Shown: positions 16,226 through 27,231, numbered from the stretch's first letter. The stretch is 64,000 nucleotides of DNA from Polynucleobacter sp. AP-Sving-400A-A2 (GCF_018688155.1 NZ_CP061312.1:186001-250000); one strand, 5' to 3'. Notes: generated by a model not told the origin, from the sequence alone. Numbers and translations are program-made.

Positions 16226-18214
16226 ATGCATCTTTTATATGAAGAGGGTGGCGACATCAAGGTCGCTACGGTTCAGTCTGCTTCGGGCGCTGGAGATGCT
16301 GAATCATGGCAAGCGACTAGTCTTTCTGGGAAAAAGATTAAGTTAAAAGCCAAAGAAGTTTGGCTCCGTTTTGAAAAGCCAGAACCGCAAGCCTTAATGG
16401 ATGCGGCAAATACTTTATCCAAAGAGATTGATCTGCAGTTCTTATGGGATTGCGCACCTGATGAAGAGTTTGGCTTATTAGATGTTGCTCATGAGTACTT
16501 TGGCGCACAAGTCAGCGTACCGCAACAGACTGCATTAGCCATCGCCTTGCAAAGTGCGCCAGTATTTTTTCGTCGTAAAGGGCGTGGACGTTTTCAAAGG
16601 GCACCACTAGAGCAACTGCAGGCTGGTTTGGCTGCGCTTGAGCGCAAACAAAAAGAATTAGAGCAGCAGACTGAGTGGCAGCAAGAGCTGGTGGCTGGCG
16701 TGTTTCCAGAGACGCTTCAATCTCAGGCTAATCAACTTCTGTTTTCTCCGGATAAAAATACCTCTGCCTATAAAGCATTAATTGCAGCATGTACTGAGTC
16801 AGGAGAATCACCTGCGCAGCTCATGATCCGCTGTGGTGCGATTGACTCACCTTTGCAATATCACCAAGGGATGTTCTTAAAAGCACATTTCCCTCAGGGC
16901 GCTGCACATAATCTAAGTTTGGCGGTTGACCAAGCTGCTTTAGATGCTGCTATTTCAGAATTACCTGTCGCTGAAGTAAGCGCATTCTCGATTGATGACT
17001 CAGGTACTACCGAAATTGACGATGCTTTATCAGTTACTGCGCTCGAGGGTGGCGGACATCGTATCGGTATTCATATTGCGGCGCCTGGTTTAGTGATTAC
17101 TAAGGATGATGCTTTAGATAAGGTTGCACGCACACGTATGTCTACGGTGTATTTCCCTGGCGACAAAATTACGATGTTGCCTGATCAGGTGATTACTCAG
17201 TTCTCATTAGATGCGGGTGCTGCTCGCCCAGCTTTATCGATTTATGTAGATATTGATGCGGCTGGAGTTTTGGATAAAGAAACTCTGCAGTTACGCGCTG
17301 AGATGGTTCCAATGGGGGCAAATCTTCGCTTGGAGAACTTAGAGCATTTGGTGACGGAAGAAAGTTTGGCCGATGAATCTGCTGAGTATGCTTATCGTCA
17401 AGAGCTCAGTGTTTTGTGGACAGCGGCAAAGTTATTGCATGCAGGGCGCCAGGAGCAGCGTATAGCTAATGGATTGCGTGCTGAGCAATTGGGGGTCTTG
17501 GATCCCAATGCCTTGGCGAGAGACTTTCATTTTCAAATTAAAGAAGTTGGTGGTGTGCAACGGGTAGACATTACTCCTCGTCAACGCGGCTCGATCCTCG
17601 ATACCATCGTTGCTGAGTGGATGATTTATTGCAATAGTGCCTCAGGACGCTTGTTAGCAGATCATGGGATACCTGGTTTGTTCCGTACTCAAAAGGGCTG
17701 GGGTCCTTTGCGCACTCGTATGCAGACAACCCCTGGGCCTCATGAGGGATTGGGCTTGGAGTATTACGCTTGGTGCACATCTCCATTGCGCCGCTATTCA
17801 GATTTAGTGAATCAGTGGCAGTTAATCGCTATAGCAAAACATGGCATTACCGCCAAAATGGTGGCGCCATTCCCACCGCGAGATGCAGCCTTGATGGGTA
17901 TCGCCGCTGACTTTGAGGCGTGCTATTCAGCCTACGGTGAATACCAAGATCGCCTTGAGAAATATTGGTGCTTGCGCTGGATTGCTCAGGATGAAGTTCC
18001 TAGACAAGTCTTTGTGAGGCATCTCAAAGAAGGGATGTCTCGAGTAGAGTTAGTCCCATTGCATCTTCCAGTTCCCGAGTTGGCGGCCCATCCACGCATG
18101 ATTCGAGCTGAAGTGAGCGTGGCTGATGTAGACCTATTGCAGCTTACTGCCGGGGTTCGGGTTCTTCATATAGAAACTCCAGAAGTTCCTGAGAGTGATG
18201 AAAGTTCCATCTAA
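16226..18214 (+). CDS. RNB-domain exoribonuclease (RNase II/R family)
   Basis: A 662-residue 3'-to-5' exoribonuclease-type protein. The RNB catalytic domain begins near residue 250 with FSIDDSGTTEIDDALSV, which has the conserved Asp cluster for magnesium, then GIHIAAPG and ARTRMSTVYFPGDKITMLP; the C-terminal part has WCTSPLRRYSDLVNQWQL. It lacks a clear N-terminal cold-shock pair and a basic RNase R tail, so it is nearer RNase II, but substrate is unproved. It starts 2 bp after fabG and overlaps the next gene. Confidence 0.88.
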   Translation: MHLLYEEGGDIKVATVQSASGAGDAESWQATSLSGKKIKLKAKEVWLRFEKPEPQALMDAANTLSKEIDLQFLWDCAPDEEFGLLDVAHEYFGAQVSVPQQTALAIALQSAPVFFRRKGRGRFQRAPLEQLQAGLAALERKQKELEQQTEWQQELVAGVFPETLQSQANQLLFSPDKNTSAYKALIAACTESGESPAQLMIRCGAIDSPLQYHQGMFLKAHFPQGAAHNLSLAVDQAALDAAISELPVAEVSAFSIDDSGTTEIDDALSVTALEGGGHRIGIHIAAPGLVITKDDALDKVARTRMSTVYFPGDKITMLPDQVITQFSLDAGAARPALSIYVDIDAAGVLDKETLQLRAEMVPMGANLRLENLEHLVTEESLADESAEYAYRQELSVLWTAAKLLHAGRQEQRIANGLRAEQLGVLDPNALARDFHFQIKEVGGVQRVDITPRQRGSILDTIVAEWMIYCNSASGRLLADHGIPGLFRTQKGWGPLRTRMQTTPGPHEGLGLEYYAWCTSPLRRYSDLVNQWQLIAIAKHGITAKMVAPFPPRDAALMGIAADFEACYSAYGEYQDRLEKYWCLRWIAQDEVPRQVFVRHLKEGMSRVELVPLHLPVPELAAHPRMIRAEVSVADVDLLQLTAGVRVLHIETPEVPESDESSI

Positions 18215-19058
18215 GCTGACGCAGCTAGTAGGTCGCTTAAATGGTATCTGGCGACGCCACCCATTTCGCTATGCCCTTGGCCTCTCAATTTTGTTTCATC
18301 TGATCTTTTTATCCTTCCGCTGGGGCCTAGGAGAAATAGAAAATCGTCGTCTGAATACACCACTCAGCGTTGTCTTGGTGAATGCTAGTAATCAAGTAGC
18401 ACCCAAGCAGGCCAATAAATTAGCCCAAGCAGATTTGCATGGAGGCGGCAATACCCCCAATCAAGATGCTAGTGCGCTCCATCGGGCAAGACTCGGTGCC
18501 GATGCCCGCCTCGAGGTTTTGGAAAAACAGCAAAAGCAAATGCTGGCCAAGCTTGAGGCGGATCGAGTACTTTCGGGCGGTCGCAAAAGTGGAGATGAGA
18601 AAACAGCGACATCCCAGCTGAATTCCTTAGAGGCTGAGCTAGCCAAGCGTTTACAGGCCAATGGTCGCGAGCCTCGTCGTAAGGTTTTGACTGGAGCCAG
18701 CACTAAGGCGGTTGTCTTTGCGCAGTATTACGACGCCATGCGCCAAAAGATAGAGGCTTATGGCAGCGCATTTTTTCCGCGGGCTAACGGTCGCCCCTTG
18801 TATGGCAGTCTAGTGATTGTCGTTAGCGTGGATGCCCAAGGGCGCATTGCCAATAATGCTCAGGGTAAGGATGGTTTGAGTATTGGACGAAGCTCTGGCA
18901 ATCCCGAGTTGGATCGCCAGGCCCTAGCGATTATTCGTGCTTCTGCCCCCTTTGGCGCTTTCCCTGCAGAAATGCGTCAGCAGATTGATATCCTAGATTG
19001 GGTTTCTACTTTTGATTTCACGCGGGATGGATCTGATCGATTGGATTTGCGTCCTTAA
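18198..19058 (+). CDS. TonB C-terminal domain envelope protein
   Basis: A 286-residue protein with one membrane helix near residues 27-47 ([16 protein letters not shown]), a periplasmic linker with predicted coiled coil (about 90-150, Lys/Gln/Leu-rich) and a TonB-type C-terminal domain ([15 protein letters not shown], then [20 protein letters not shown]). TonB proteins pass energy from ExbBD to outer-membrane receptors, but exbBD are not next to it. The ATG at 18198 is preferred; a GTG stands just before it. The gene overlaps the end of the RNB gene by 17 bp. Confidence 0.82.
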   Translation: MKVPSKLTQLVGRLNGIWRRHPFRYALGLSILFHLIFLSFRWGLGEIENRRLNTPLSVVLVNASNQVAPKQANKLAQADLHGGGNTPNQDASALHRARLGADARLEVLEKQQKQMLAKLEADRVLSGGRKSGDEKTATSQLNSLEAELAKRLQANGREPRRKVLTGASTKAVVFAQYYDAMRQKIEAYGSAFFPRANGRPLYGSLVIVVSVDAQGRIANNAQGKDGLSIGRSSGNPELDRQALAIIRASAPFGAFPAEMRQQIDILDWVSTFDFTRDGSDRLDLRP

Positions 19059-19099
19059 TTCAGAAGACATCACTCAATTTCGCTTATCCTGTAGTTACT

Positions 19100-20008
19100 A
19101 TGAGTCAAGTCACTTCTGCCCAATTGCATACTGATCCCACCCAATTTCCTGGTGTGGATGTGTATGCGGTTGCCGGTAATCCGATCGCACATAGTAAATC
19201 GCCCGCCATTCATCAACGATTTGCTGAGCAGTCAAATCAAAAAATGCATTACGGGCGTTTACAGCCTGAACTTGGTGAATTCAAAACCGCTGCGCAAGCA
19301 TTCTTTGCTGCTGGTGGCAAGGGTATGAATGTCACCGTACCATTTAAGTTGGACGCTCAGGCTCTGGCAGATGTATTAACACCGCGTGCGCAGCTAGCTG
19401 GCGCTGTCAATACTTTGCGTATTGAAGATGGGAAAATATTTGGTGACAACACGGATGGCGCCGGCTTAGTTAGAGACCTATTGGCTCAGGGTATTCAGAT
19501 TCAAGGCTCCCGAATTTTATTGCTGGGAGCGGGTGGCGCTTCTCGCGGAGTGTTAGGTCCTTTGCTAGAGCAATCGCCCGCAGAGTTCATTATTGTCAAT
19601 CGATCCAATACTAAGGCTCAGGACTTGGTTCAATTATTTAGCGATTTGGCTCGCTCTCTACAAGTGATATTGACGGCAGCAACTTTGAACGAACTGGAAG
19701 ATGTAAGTAAGACCACATCTCCTTTTGATCTTATTATTAATGCTACTGCTGCAGGTCTATCGGATGAATCTCCTATCAGCGATGCCGCGGCAAGCAATGT
19801 CTTTACTCCCAAGTCTTTTGCCTACGACATGGTCTACGGCAAAGTCACTGCTTTGATGCAGCAAGCGCTGTATCGCGGTGCGCGGGTTAGTGATGGTTTG
19901 GGTATGTTGGTTGAGCAAGCTGCAGATGCTTTCTTAATTTGGCGTGGTGCTCAGCTGACTGATGCGATTGATTCTCGCGCTGTATTGGCAGAACTTCGCA
20001 CTTCCTAA
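19100..20008 (+). CDS. aroE: Shikimate dehydrogenase
   Basis: NADP-dependent reduction of 3-dehydroshikimate. The substrate domain has [15 protein letters not shown] (near 25-39) and [12 protein letters not shown] with the catalytic Lys (near 75-86); [13 protein letters not shown] carries the catalytic Asp; [16 protein letters not shown] is the NADP loop; [14 protein letters not shown] follows. 302 residues, slightly longer than E. coli AroE because of an N-terminal extension. Followed by mtgA after 17 bp. Confidence 0.97.
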   Translation: MSQVTSAQLHTDPTQFPGVDVYAVAGNPIAHSKSPAIHQRFAEQSNQKMHYGRLQPELGEFKTAAQAFFAAGGKGMNVTVPFKLDAQALADVLTPRAQLAGAVNTLRIEDGKIFGDNTDGAGLVRDLLAQGIQIQGSRILLLGAGGASRGVLGPLLEQSPAEFIIVNRSNTKAQDLVQLFSDLARSLQVILTAATLNELEDVSKTTSPFDLIINATAAGLSDESPISDAAASNVFTPKSFAYDMVYGKVTALMQQALYRGARVSDGLGMLVEQAADAFLIWRGAQLTDAIDSRAVLAELRTS

Positions 20009-20025
20009 TTTCTAGCTAAGCTTGA

Positions 20026-20769
20026 ATGCGTTGGCTTTCTTACCTTCTGAAATGTTTAGTGGGTGGCTTTATTGTCATGCAAATGTACTTTGTCATGCAG
20101 ATTGGCTTATGGGTAGTTCTTGATCCTAGCAGTACTGCATTTCAAAGGGCTGAACGTTGGCGTCTTTGTGGTCTGTCATGGTCTTGCCCAGTGCAGTCAT
20201 CTTGGGTTCCATACGATAAAATCTCGGCCAATCTCAAGCGTGCTGTTTTAGTGAGCGAAGACGATATCTTCTTTCAGCATATGGGTGTTCGGGTTGAGGA
20301 TATAAAAAAAGCATGGGCTAAAAATTCACAACTCAATCAACAGGGTAGTGGCAAATCCAAAACTGCATTGCGTGGGGGCTCTACGATCACACAGCAATTA
20401 GCAAAGAACCTTTTTCTTTCTTCTGAGCAGAATTATTTTCGCAAAGCTCAGGAGCTCATCATTACGGGTTTGTTGGAAGTAATGCTTCCTAAGCAACGTC
20501 TTTATGAAATCTATTTAAATTCAGTGGAGTGGGGCGAAGGCATCTTTGGTATTGGCGCAGCTTCTCAGCATTACTACGGTATTAAGCCGGCATCGCTTGA
20601 TCGCGAACAGGCAGCAGCGTTAGCATCAGCTTTACCTGCACCGAAGTGTTTTGACAAAGTGCAGTACTGCCGTAAGGCTAATATTCATTTCCCCACACAA
20701 CAAGACTTTATTCTAGAAAATATGGACAGGGTTGCTTTAGCGCCCACTCAGAAACAAAAAGCGCGCTAG
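20026..20769 (+). CDS. mtgA: Monofunctional biosynthetic peptidoglycan transglycosylase
   Basis: Inner-membrane GT51 enzyme that polymerises glycan strands from lipid II. It has one N-terminal membrane helix (about 7-30), then VSEDDIFFQHMGV with the catalytic Glu, GGSTITQQLAKNLFLS, KAQELIITGLLEVMLPKQR and EIYLNSVEWGEGIFGIGAAS. Its 247 residues and lack of a transpeptidase domain mark it as MtgA rather than a bifunctional PBP. Convergent with pyrF, 2 bp between the stops. Confidence 0.97.
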   Translation: MRWLSYLLKCLVGGFIVMQMYFVMQIGLWVVLDPSSTAFQRAERWRLCGLSWSCPVQSSWVPYDKISANLKRAVLVSEDDIFFQHMGVRVEDIKKAWAKNSQLNQQGSGKSKTALRGGSTITQQLAKNLFLSSEQNYFRKAQELIITGLLEVMLPKQRLYEIYLNSVEWGEGIFGIGAASQHYYGIKPASLDREQAAALASALPAPKCFDKVQYCRKANIHFPTQQDFILENMDRVALAPTQKQKAR

Positions 20770-20771
20770 CC

Positions 20772-21617
20772 TTATTTGTTAATTGCAGCTCTTAATGCAT
20801 CTCTCGTTGCGATCGCTACTTTTCTAGCCGCCTCAGCAAAATCACTTCCTGAGCTTGCATACAAGATTGCTCTAGAGGAGTTGATCATCATGCCCGTGCC
20901 TCGGTGGTTGGGTATACCGCCAGCTTTAACGGTGGCATCGATGTCGCCACCTTGAGCGCCAATCCCTGGAATGAGTAAAGGCATCTCGCCCACAATGGCT
21001 CGCACCTTAGCAATTTCTTCAGGGAAGGTTGCACCAACTACCAGGCTGATTTGTCCAGAGGGGTTCCATTTCTGTGCGGCTAGCTTGGCAACGTGAAGAT
21101 AGAGCGGTTCACCATTTGGCGATACATTCAAGAACTGAAGGTCGGAACCTCCTGGATTTGAGGTGCGACATAAAACAATCACACCCTTACCTGCGTGCTT
21201 TAGGTAGGGCTCGATCGTGTCAAAGCCCATGTAAGGGTTTACGGTAACGGCATCTGCACCATAACGCTCAAACGCTTCTAAGGCGTAGTGGTCAGCTGTA
21301 CTGCCGATATCCCCGCGTTTGGAATCGAGGATGACGGGGATGTGGGGGTATTTATCTTTAAGGTAGCGAGTCAGTTTTTCTAGTTGAGCTTCGGCTCTTT
21401 GGGAGGCAAAGTAGGCGAACTGGGGCTTAAAGGAGCAGGCGGTATCCGCAGTAGCATCGGCGATCTCGCGGCAGAACTCAAAAATCCCCTCAGGCTTACT
21501 CTGAAATACAGCAGGCAAACGCTTGGGATCTGGATCAAAGCCCACGCACAACATACTGCCTTGGGAAGCCCACGCAGACTGGAGTTGTTGGGTGAAGGTA
21601 TTTGAGCTAGAGTTCAT
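20772..21617 (-). CDS. pyrF: Orotidine 5'-phosphate decarboxylase (subfamily 2)
   Basis: Last step of UMP synthesis. The 281-residue protein has [13 protein letters not shown] (near 25-37), the catalytic [18 protein letters not shown] (Asp-x-Lys-x-x-Asp), [12 protein letters not shown] and [11 protein letters not shown]. This longer form is the PyrF2 type common in betaproteobacteria. I chose ATG 21617; a TTG at 21641 would add eight residues, MTKISLIL. Confidence 0.96.
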   Translation of the reverse strand: MNSSSNTFTQQLQSAWASQGSMLCVGFDPDPKRLPAVFQSKPEGIFEFCREIADATADTACSFKPQFAYFASQRAEAQLEKLTRYLKDKYPHIPVILDSKRGDIGSTADHYALEAFERYGADAVTVNPYMGFDTIEPYLKHAGKGVIVLCRTSNPGGSDLQFLNVSPNGEPLYLHVAKLAAQKWNPSGQISLVVGATFPEEIAKVRAIVGEMPLLIPGIGAQGGDIDATVKAGGIPNHRGTGMMINSSRAILYASSGSDFAEAARKVAIATRDALRAAINK

Positions 21618-21691
21618 TAGGATTAAGCTTATTTTAGTCAAACTGTCATGAGCTATAGGATAAACTAGCGACCATTCCTTAGGAGTTCACC

Positions 21692-22663
21692 ATGATCAAC
21701 TTGTTCGTCCTGCAAAATGGCCGCCTCTCTCAAGAGCAAGTGGAAGATCGCAATGAATTGTTGCAATACTCCAACCCTATCTGGATCGACGTTGTAGACC
21801 CTGAAGAGGAAGAGCTCCTGTGGATTAAAGAGGCTTTTGGCGTTCTTTTGCCTGAATTGGATGATTTGGGTGACTTGGAAGCTTCTGCACGGTATTTCGA
21901 GGCGGATGATGGTCACCTTCATATTCGTACCGATTTCTTATTAGACGAAGAAGAAACCTCTCGCAACGTGCGAGTTGCTTTCGTGATGACCAAGCAAGTG
22001 TTGTTCTCCATTCATGACGAAGATTTGCCGGTGTTCCGCTTGGTGCGTTTGCGTGCCCGTTTGCGCCCAGGTTCAGTCAGTAATGCGAAAGACGTTTTAC
22101 TTGATCTGTACTCCACTGATGCTGAGTATTCTGCTGATGCTTTGGAAGAGGTTTATGAAAACCTCGAGCAAGCAGGTAAGCGCGTTCTGCAAGATGACAT
22201 CACCGATCACGATGCAGAAGAAGTGCTAGAAACAATTGCTAAGGAAGAAGATACCAACGGACGTATTCGTCGTAATGTGATGGATACTCGCCGTGCATTG
22301 TCTTTCTTAATGCGGAGCAAATTATTGTCTGATGAGCAGCAAGAAGAGGCGCGTCAGATTCTGCGAGATATTGATTCATTAGAAAACCATACCGCATTCT
22401 TATTCGATAAGATCAACTTCTTGATGGATGCGACAGTCGGTTTTATTAATTTGAACCAAAGTAAGATCATCAAAATCTTCTCGGTGGTATCCGTTGCCTT
22501 AATGCCGCCAACTTTATTGGCGAGCGTGTGGGGTATGAACTTCCGCTATATGCCCGAACTAGAACAGACCTGGGGTTATCCAGTTGCCATTATTTCTATG
22601 GTGATTTCAGCGATGATTCCGTTGGGCTATTTCCGCCACAAGGGCTGGCTGAGCTCACGCTAA
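21692..22663 (+). CDS. corA: CorA-type magnesium/cobalt channel
   Basis: Homopentameric inner-membrane Mg2+ channel. The cytosolic domain (residues 1 to about 255) is acidic and helical; two membrane helices lie near 262-283 and 294-315, with the signature GMNF (in SVWGMNFRYMPELE) between them and a short basic tail. 323 residues is typical. TAGGAG stands before the ATG. Convergent with pncC, 18 bp apart. Confidence 0.96.
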   Translation: MINLFVLQNGRLSQEQVEDRNELLQYSNPIWIDVVDPEEEELLWIKEAFGVLLPELDDLGDLEASARYFEADDGHLHIRTDFLLDEEETSRNVRVAFVMTKQVLFSIHDEDLPVFRLVRLRARLRPGSVSNAKDVLLDLYSTDAEYSADALEEVYENLEQAGKRVLQDDITDHDAEEVLETIAKEEDTNGRIRRNVMDTRRALSFLMRSKLLSDEQQEEARQILRDIDSLENHTAFLFDKINFLMDATVGFINLNQSKIIKIFSVVSVALMPPTLLASVWGMNFRYMPELEQTWGYPVAIISMVISAMIPLGYFRHKGWLSSR

Positions 22664-22681
22664 TTCTGTAGTGCTGCCTCG

Positions 22682-23206
22682 TTAGGCGTTTTTGGGTTTA
22701 AGTAATTCCAGAAAGTGAGAGAGAGCAAAATCACGCGCTTGTTCTCGCACTACCTGACGATCACCGTTGAAGTGTTTGGTCAGCGTAATAGTATTAACAA
22801 CATCACGCCCAACATTTTCTTTAATTGCCCAGCCAAAGCAGACAGTGCCAACCAGCTTTTCTACTGAACCACCTGTTGGACCAGCGATGCCAGTAATGGA
22901 GATCGCTGCATTGACATTAGCATTGCATAGCGCCCCTTCGGCCATCGCTTTGGCAACTGGTTCGCTGACTGCGCCAAAAGATTCAATGGTTTCCGCTGGA
23001 ACATCCAAGCATTCAGATTTTGCGGCATTGCTATAGGTGATATAGCCTCGCTCTAGCCAATTACTTGAGCCTGCCAAGTCCGTCAGTGTCGCGCAGACAA
23101 GGCCGCCAGTGCAGGATTCGGCCAAAGCAATTCTCCAGCCTCGGCCTATTAGAGTGAGGGCAACAGCTCTCGCTAGCTCATGCTGAGGATCGTTATTATT
23201 TTTCAT
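22682..23206 (-). CDS. pncC: Nicotinamide-nucleotide amidohydrolase (CinA C-terminal type)
   Basis: Deamidates NMN to NaMN in pyridine nucleotide salvage. A stand-alone CinA C-terminal domain of 174 residues with ALAESCTGGLVCATLTDLAG (near 29-48), RGYITYSNAAKSE and SITGIAGPTGG. It lacks the N-terminal MoaB-like half of long CinA. Its ATG overlaps the pgpA stop by four bases (23203-23206), so the two are probably translated in sequence. Confidence 0.94.
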   Translation of the reverse strand: MKNNNDPQHELARAVALTLIGRGWRIALAESCTGGLVCATLTDLAGSSNWLERGYITYSNAAKSECLDVPAETIESFGAVSEPVAKAMAEGALCNANVNAAISITGIAGPTGGSVEKLVGTVCFGWAIKENVGRDVVNTITLTKHFNGDRQVVREQARDFALSHFLELLKPKNA

Positions 23207-23784
23207 GAGAGATAGCCCAAACCAATTTGTATAAGCGCTATTGTGAGAAGCGTAAAAAATGCTGCAGCAAGATCATCTGCAATGATTCCAAAACCACGCC
23301 ACAACACCACAGTAAAGCTCGATGGAGAAGAAGGATCACTATCCTCTAAATGTTTAAAGTGCCGATCGATCATTCCGATCGGACCAGGTTTCACGGCATC
23401 AAAGAATCGGAATAGTGCAAATGCCAACATCTGCATCCATAAGTTTGCTGGCATGATGAATATTAATACGAGCCAGAAGGCGACCACTTCATCCAGCACA
23501 ATGCCACCAAAATCTTTTTTCCCTAACTCTTCACTGACTTGTCCACAGATCCAGCAACCCAGAAGAATGCTTAGGCCAATGATCCACCACCACGTTACAG
23601 TTGATAGAAAGTAATCGCCCAATAAGAAAATAGCCCAAGCCCACAGTGTTCCTGCAGTGCCAGGTGCAAATGGCGCTAAACCACTACCAAGTCCAAACGC
23701 CAGGGCGCGACTAGGTTTAGCAAACACCCACTTGAAGCTGGGGGTCAATATGGAGGGGCCTGGTGAATTGGTTTGGGTATTCAT
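23203..23784 (-). CDS. pgpA: Phosphatidylglycerophosphatase A
   Basis: Inner-membrane enzyme that removes the phosphate of phosphatidylglycerophosphate to make phosphatidylglycerol. It has GSGLAPFAPGTAGTLWAW (near 33-50), FGGIVLDEVVAFWLVLIFIM with the conserved Asp/Glu, and RFFDAVKPGPIGMIDR, with about four membrane segments. 193 residues. It overlaps both thiL (23781-23784) and pncC by ATGA-type junctions. Confidence 0.95.
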   Translation of the reverse strand: MNTQTNSPGPSILTPSFKWVFAKPSRALAFGLGSGLAPFAPGTAGTLWAWAIFLLGDYFLSTVTWWWIIGLSILLGCWICGQVSEELGKKDFGGIVLDEVVAFWLVLIFIMPANLWMQMLAFALFRFFDAVKPGPIGMIDRHFKHLEDSDPSSPSSFTVVLWRGFGIIADDLAAAFFTLLTIALIQIGLGYLS

Positions 23785-24803
23785 GCGAAGTGATCAAAAG
23801 ATTTCAGCAGCAAACCTGCTTGCTGAGAATTTAATTTTTTTCCATCGTTATCGATGATGCGTATCTCGGGTGCTGAGTGTTGCATGGATTTGACACTACC
23901 AATTTGGGTGAGTGGAAGATTTAAGTCCTCACTAATTTTGGTGATCGCATCTCTTGAGCCGCTAGCTGCAGTAAAGCACAGCTCGTAATCATCACCACCA
24001 CTCGCTGCGTATTGATTCTGAATAGTGGATGATTGTTTACCTAGCGTTGTGGATTTTGGGATTCGCTCTAAAAAGATTTCTGCATCCTTGCCTGATTGCT
24101 TGAGGATATGCCTCAGATCACCCAACAGGCCATCGGAGATATCCAGAGCAGAATTGGCAATGCCTCTTAAAGCGATGCCCAATTGAACTCTAGGAGTGGG
24201 CTGATGCATGCGTACTGCAATCGCTTCCAAATCCCCACTTTCTAATTCAATTTCGTGACGCAGTGCAGCAAGAGCAAGTCGGGCATCCCCAACGGCTCCT
24301 GAAACCCAAATGTCATCACCTTCTAAAGCCCCAGACCTACGAATAGATTTGTCTTTCGGAATACTGCCAAAAGCAGTGATGCAAATATTGAGTGGACCGG
24401 CGGTAGTATCGCCACCAATGAGGGGGCAAGAAAATTGATTTGCGATTGCAAATAAACCTTTACTAAAGGCTTCCAACCAGACTGAATTCGCCTCCGGTAG
24501 TGCCAGTGCGAGTGTGAAACCGATCGGCCTAGCGCCCATAGCAGCCAGGTCTGAGAGGTTGACTGCTAGGGCTTTCCAGCCTAGCCACTCTGGATTGGCG
24601 TCTGGAAAAAAGTGTCGTCCAGATACCAGCATGTCGCTGGTAATGGCAAGCTCCTCGGCGGGATCGGTTTTTAGTAGGGCGCAATCATCACCAATCCCCA
24701 GCTTTACTGAGCTGGGATTCTTTGCGAGCATGAGTTCCGACTGCGTTTTAAAGAAACGCTGAATTAGATCAAATTCGCCAAGTGGGGAGGTTTGAGATTG
24801 CAT
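23781..24803 (-). CDS. thiL: Thiamine-monophosphate kinase
   Basis: Phosphorylates thiamine monophosphate to the active cofactor. In order: GEFDLIQRFFKTQ start, GIGDDCALL (near 36-44), SDMLVSGRHFFPDANP, NLSDLAAMGARPIGFTLALA, IGGDTTAGP, LDISDGLLGDLRHIL and ASGGDDYELCFTA. I set the start at ATG 24803 (340 residues), because the open frame upstream to 25040 lies opposite maeB and does not resemble the family. First gene of thiL-pgpA-pncC; divergent from maeB. Confidence 0.95.
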   Translation of the reverse strand: MQSQTSPLGEFDLIQRFFKTQSELMLAKNPSSVKLGIGDDCALLKTDPAEELAITSDMLVSGRHFFPDANPEWLGWKALAVNLSDLAAMGARPIGFTLALALPEANSVWLEAFSKGLFAIANQFSCPLIGGDTTAGPLNICITAFGSIPKDKSIRRSGALEGDDIWVSGAVGDARLALAALRHEIELESGDLEAIAVRMHQPTPRVQLGIALRGIANSALDISDGLLGDLRHILKQSGKDAEIFLERIPKSTTLGKQSSTIQNQYAASGGDDYELCFTAASGSRDAITKISEDLNLPLTQIGSVKSMQHSAPEIRIIDNDGKKLNSQQAGLLLKSFDHFA

Positions 24804-24886
24804 GCCCCATTTTATGGCTCTTGTGACTCTTCCATCTGAGAGGAATAGAATTAGAGCTTGAATACGTCTGATTGATGAGTGAACTG

Positions 24887-27214
24887 ATGAGCAAACCAAG
24901 CAATAGCAGTAAAGAACAGCAAATAGCAGATTTAAGGGCAGCCGCTCTTCACTATCATGAGTTCCCAACTCCAGGCAAGATTGAAATCGCCCCAACGAAG
25001 CAGTTAACCAATCAGCGTGACTTAGCTCTAGCTTACACACCTGGCGTTGCTGCGCCGTGCGAGGAAATTGTTAAAGATCCCGCGAATGCTTTCAAATACA
25101 CAGCTCGAGGTAATTTAGTTGGTGTGATTACCAACGGTACGGCAGTATTGGGCCTCGGAAATATCGGACCATTGGCTAGTAAGCCAGTGATGGAGGGTAA
25201 AGCAGTTCTCTTTAAGAAATTTGCTGGCATTGATGTTTTTGATATTGAAATTAATGAAAACGATCCAGAGAAATTAGTTGAAATCATTGCGGCGCTCGAA
25301 CCCACTTTTGGTGGTGTCAATTTAGAAGACATCAAAGCACCAGATTGTTTTATTGTTGAGCGCAAGTTGCGAGCGCGTATGAAGATTCCGGTTTTTCATG
25401 ATGACCAACATGGAACTGCGATTGTGGTTGCTGCTGCCATTCTGAATGGCTTAAAAGTAGTTGGTAAGGATGTTGCTAATGTGAAATTAGTCACCTCTGG
25501 TGCTGGCGCTGCTGCATTAGCTTGTTTAGATTTATTAGTTGACCTTGGTATCCCGCGTAAGAATATTTGGGTTACTGACTTAGTTGGTGTTGCATACAAA
25601 GGCCGTCAAGAATTAATGGATCCGCAAAAGGAGCCGTTCTGTCAGGAGACAGATTTACGCACCCTAGATCAAGTGATTGAAGGAGCTGATATTTTTTTAG
25701 GACTCTCAGCTGGCGGTGTTCTGAAGCAATCGATGGTAAAGAAGATGGCTGATAAGCCATTGATCTATGCCTTGGCAAATCCAACTCCTGAGATTCTGCC
25801 TGAGGAGGTAAAGGAAGTTCGTCCTGACGCGGTGATGGCAACGGGTCGTACTGATTACCCAAACCAAGTAAATAACGTGCTGTGCTTTCCATTTATCTTC
25901 CGTGGTGCTTTAGACGTTGGTGCTACCACCATTACACGTGGCATGGAAGTCGCAGCGGTAAAGGCTGTGGCGGAGTTGGCACGTGCTGAGCAGAGCGAAA
26001 TAGTGACCTCGGTATACGGTATTGAGAACTTGTCTTTTGGTCCGGAGTACTTAATTCCGAAGCCGTTTGATCCGCGTTTGATTACCGTCATCGCACCCGC
26101 TGTTGCTAAGGCGGCAATGGAGGACGGCGTCGCTCTGCGCCCAATTAAAGACTTCGATGCTTACCGCAATCAGTTACAACAATTTGTGTACCACTCCGGT
26201 ACTTTGATGAAGCCATTATTTAGCATTGCTAAGGGAGTGCCTGCTGCTCAAAAACGGATTGTGTTTGCTGAAGGTGAAGATGAGCGCGTATTGCGTGCAG
26301 TACAAATCATTATTGATGAGCATTTAGCAACACCGATTCTGATCGGTCGTCCTGCGGTAATTGAGCACCGCATTGACAAGTTCGGATTACGTATTAAAGC
26401 GGGTGAAGACTTTGATATCGTCAATCCAGAAAATGATCCACGCTTCCGTGATTTCTGGCAAACCTATTTGGCCTTGACTGAGCGTAAAGGCGTTACCGAA
26501 TCTTTTGCTAAGCTAGAAATGCGTCGCCGCCATAGCTTGATCGGATCCATCATGATTAGCAAAGGGATGGCTGATGGCATGATCTGTGGAACCGTTGGCA
26601 ACTTAGCAACCCATTTGAAGTACATCGACGAGGTGGTAGGTCAAGAGCCGGGCGCCAATGTTTATGGTGCCATGTCTGGATTAATTTTGCCGGGCCGCCA
26701 AGTCTTCTTAGTCGATACCCATGTGAATATCGATCCAACAGCAGAAGAATTGGCTGAACTCACCTTGATGGCGGCAAACGAAATGCGTAAATTGGGCATA
26801 GCGCCTAAGGTGGCGCTCTTGTCCCATTCCAACTTTGGTTCAAGTAGCGCTCCATCTGCAGTCAAAATGCGTGAGGTACTCGCTTTGATTCAAAAAGCAG
26901 ACCCTAGTCTTGAAGTGGATGGTGAAATGCACGGTGATAGCGCTTTGGATGAAACCATTCGCGCCGGCGCGGTTACCTCTTCACCATTAAAAGGCGATGC
27001 TAATTTGTTGGTTTTGCCAAATATTGATGCCGCTAATATTTCTTACAACCTATTGAAGACGGCTGCCGGTAACGGTATCGCAATCGGACCATTGCTTTTA
27101 GGGGTTGCTAAGCCAATTCACATTTTGACGCCAGCAGCTACTGTGCGTCGTATCGTCAATTTGACCACTTTGGCGGTAGTTGAAGCTGCAAGCAACGCTA
27201 GAGGGGCGGCCTAA
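24887..27214 (+). CDS. maeB: NADP-dependent malic enzyme with C-terminal phosphotransacetylase-like domain
   Basis: Oxidative decarboxylation of malate to pyruvate with NADP. The malic enzyme half (about residues 1-425) has [32 protein letters not shown] and [16 protein letters not shown]. The C-terminal half (about 435-770) is phosphotransacetylase-like ([16 protein letters not shown], then [17 protein letters not shown]), which in MaeB is mainly regulatory. ATG at 24875 and TTG at 24872 are alternative starts; none has a good ribosome site. Confidence 0.96.
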   Translation: MSKPSNSSKEQQIADLRAAALHYHEFPTPGKIEIAPTKQLTNQRDLALAYTPGVAAPCEEIVKDPANAFKYTARGNLVGVITNGTAVLGLGNIGPLASKPVMEGKAVLFKKFAGIDVFDIEINENDPEKLVEIIAALEPTFGGVNLEDIKAPDCFIVERKLRARMKIPVFHDDQHGTAIVVAAAILNGLKVVGKDVANVKLVTSGAGAAALACLDLLVDLGIPRKNIWVTDLVGVAYKGRQELMDPQKEPFCQETDLRTLDQVIEGADIFLGLSAGGVLKQSMVKKMADKPLIYALANPTPEILPEEVKEVRPDAVMATGRTDYPNQVNNVLCFPFIFRGALDVGATTITRGMEVAAVKAVAELARAEQSEIVTSVYGIENLSFGPEYLIPKPFDPRLITVIAPAVAKAAMEDGVALRPIKDFDAYRNQLQQFVYHSGTLMKPLFSIAKGVPAAQKRIVFAEGEDERVLRAVQIIIDEHLATPILIGRPAVIEHRIDKFGLRIKAGEDFDIVNPENDPRFRDFWQTYLALTERKGVTESFAKLEMRRRHSLIGSIMISKGMADGMICGTVGNLATHLKYIDEVVGQEPGANVYGAMSGLILPGRQVFLVDTHVNIDPTAEELAELTLMAANEMRKLGIAPKVALLSHSNFGSSSAPSAVKMREVLALIQKADPSLEVDGEMHGDSALDETIRAGAVTSSPLKGDANLLVLPNIDAANISYNLLKTAAGNGIAIGPLLLGVAKPIHILTPAATVRRIVNLTTLAVVEAASNARGAA

Positions 27215-27231
27215 GACCTAGGGATAAACTT

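Noticed and set aside
22677..22698. Short GCCT-CGTT-AGGC hairpin with T run after corA
   Set aside because: Only a 4-5 bp stem, and it lies in the end of pncC; too weak to call as a terminator.
24804..25040. Upstream extension of thiL
   Set aside because: It lies opposite the maeB start, adds residues unlike ThiL, and ATG 24803 gives a normal N-terminus.
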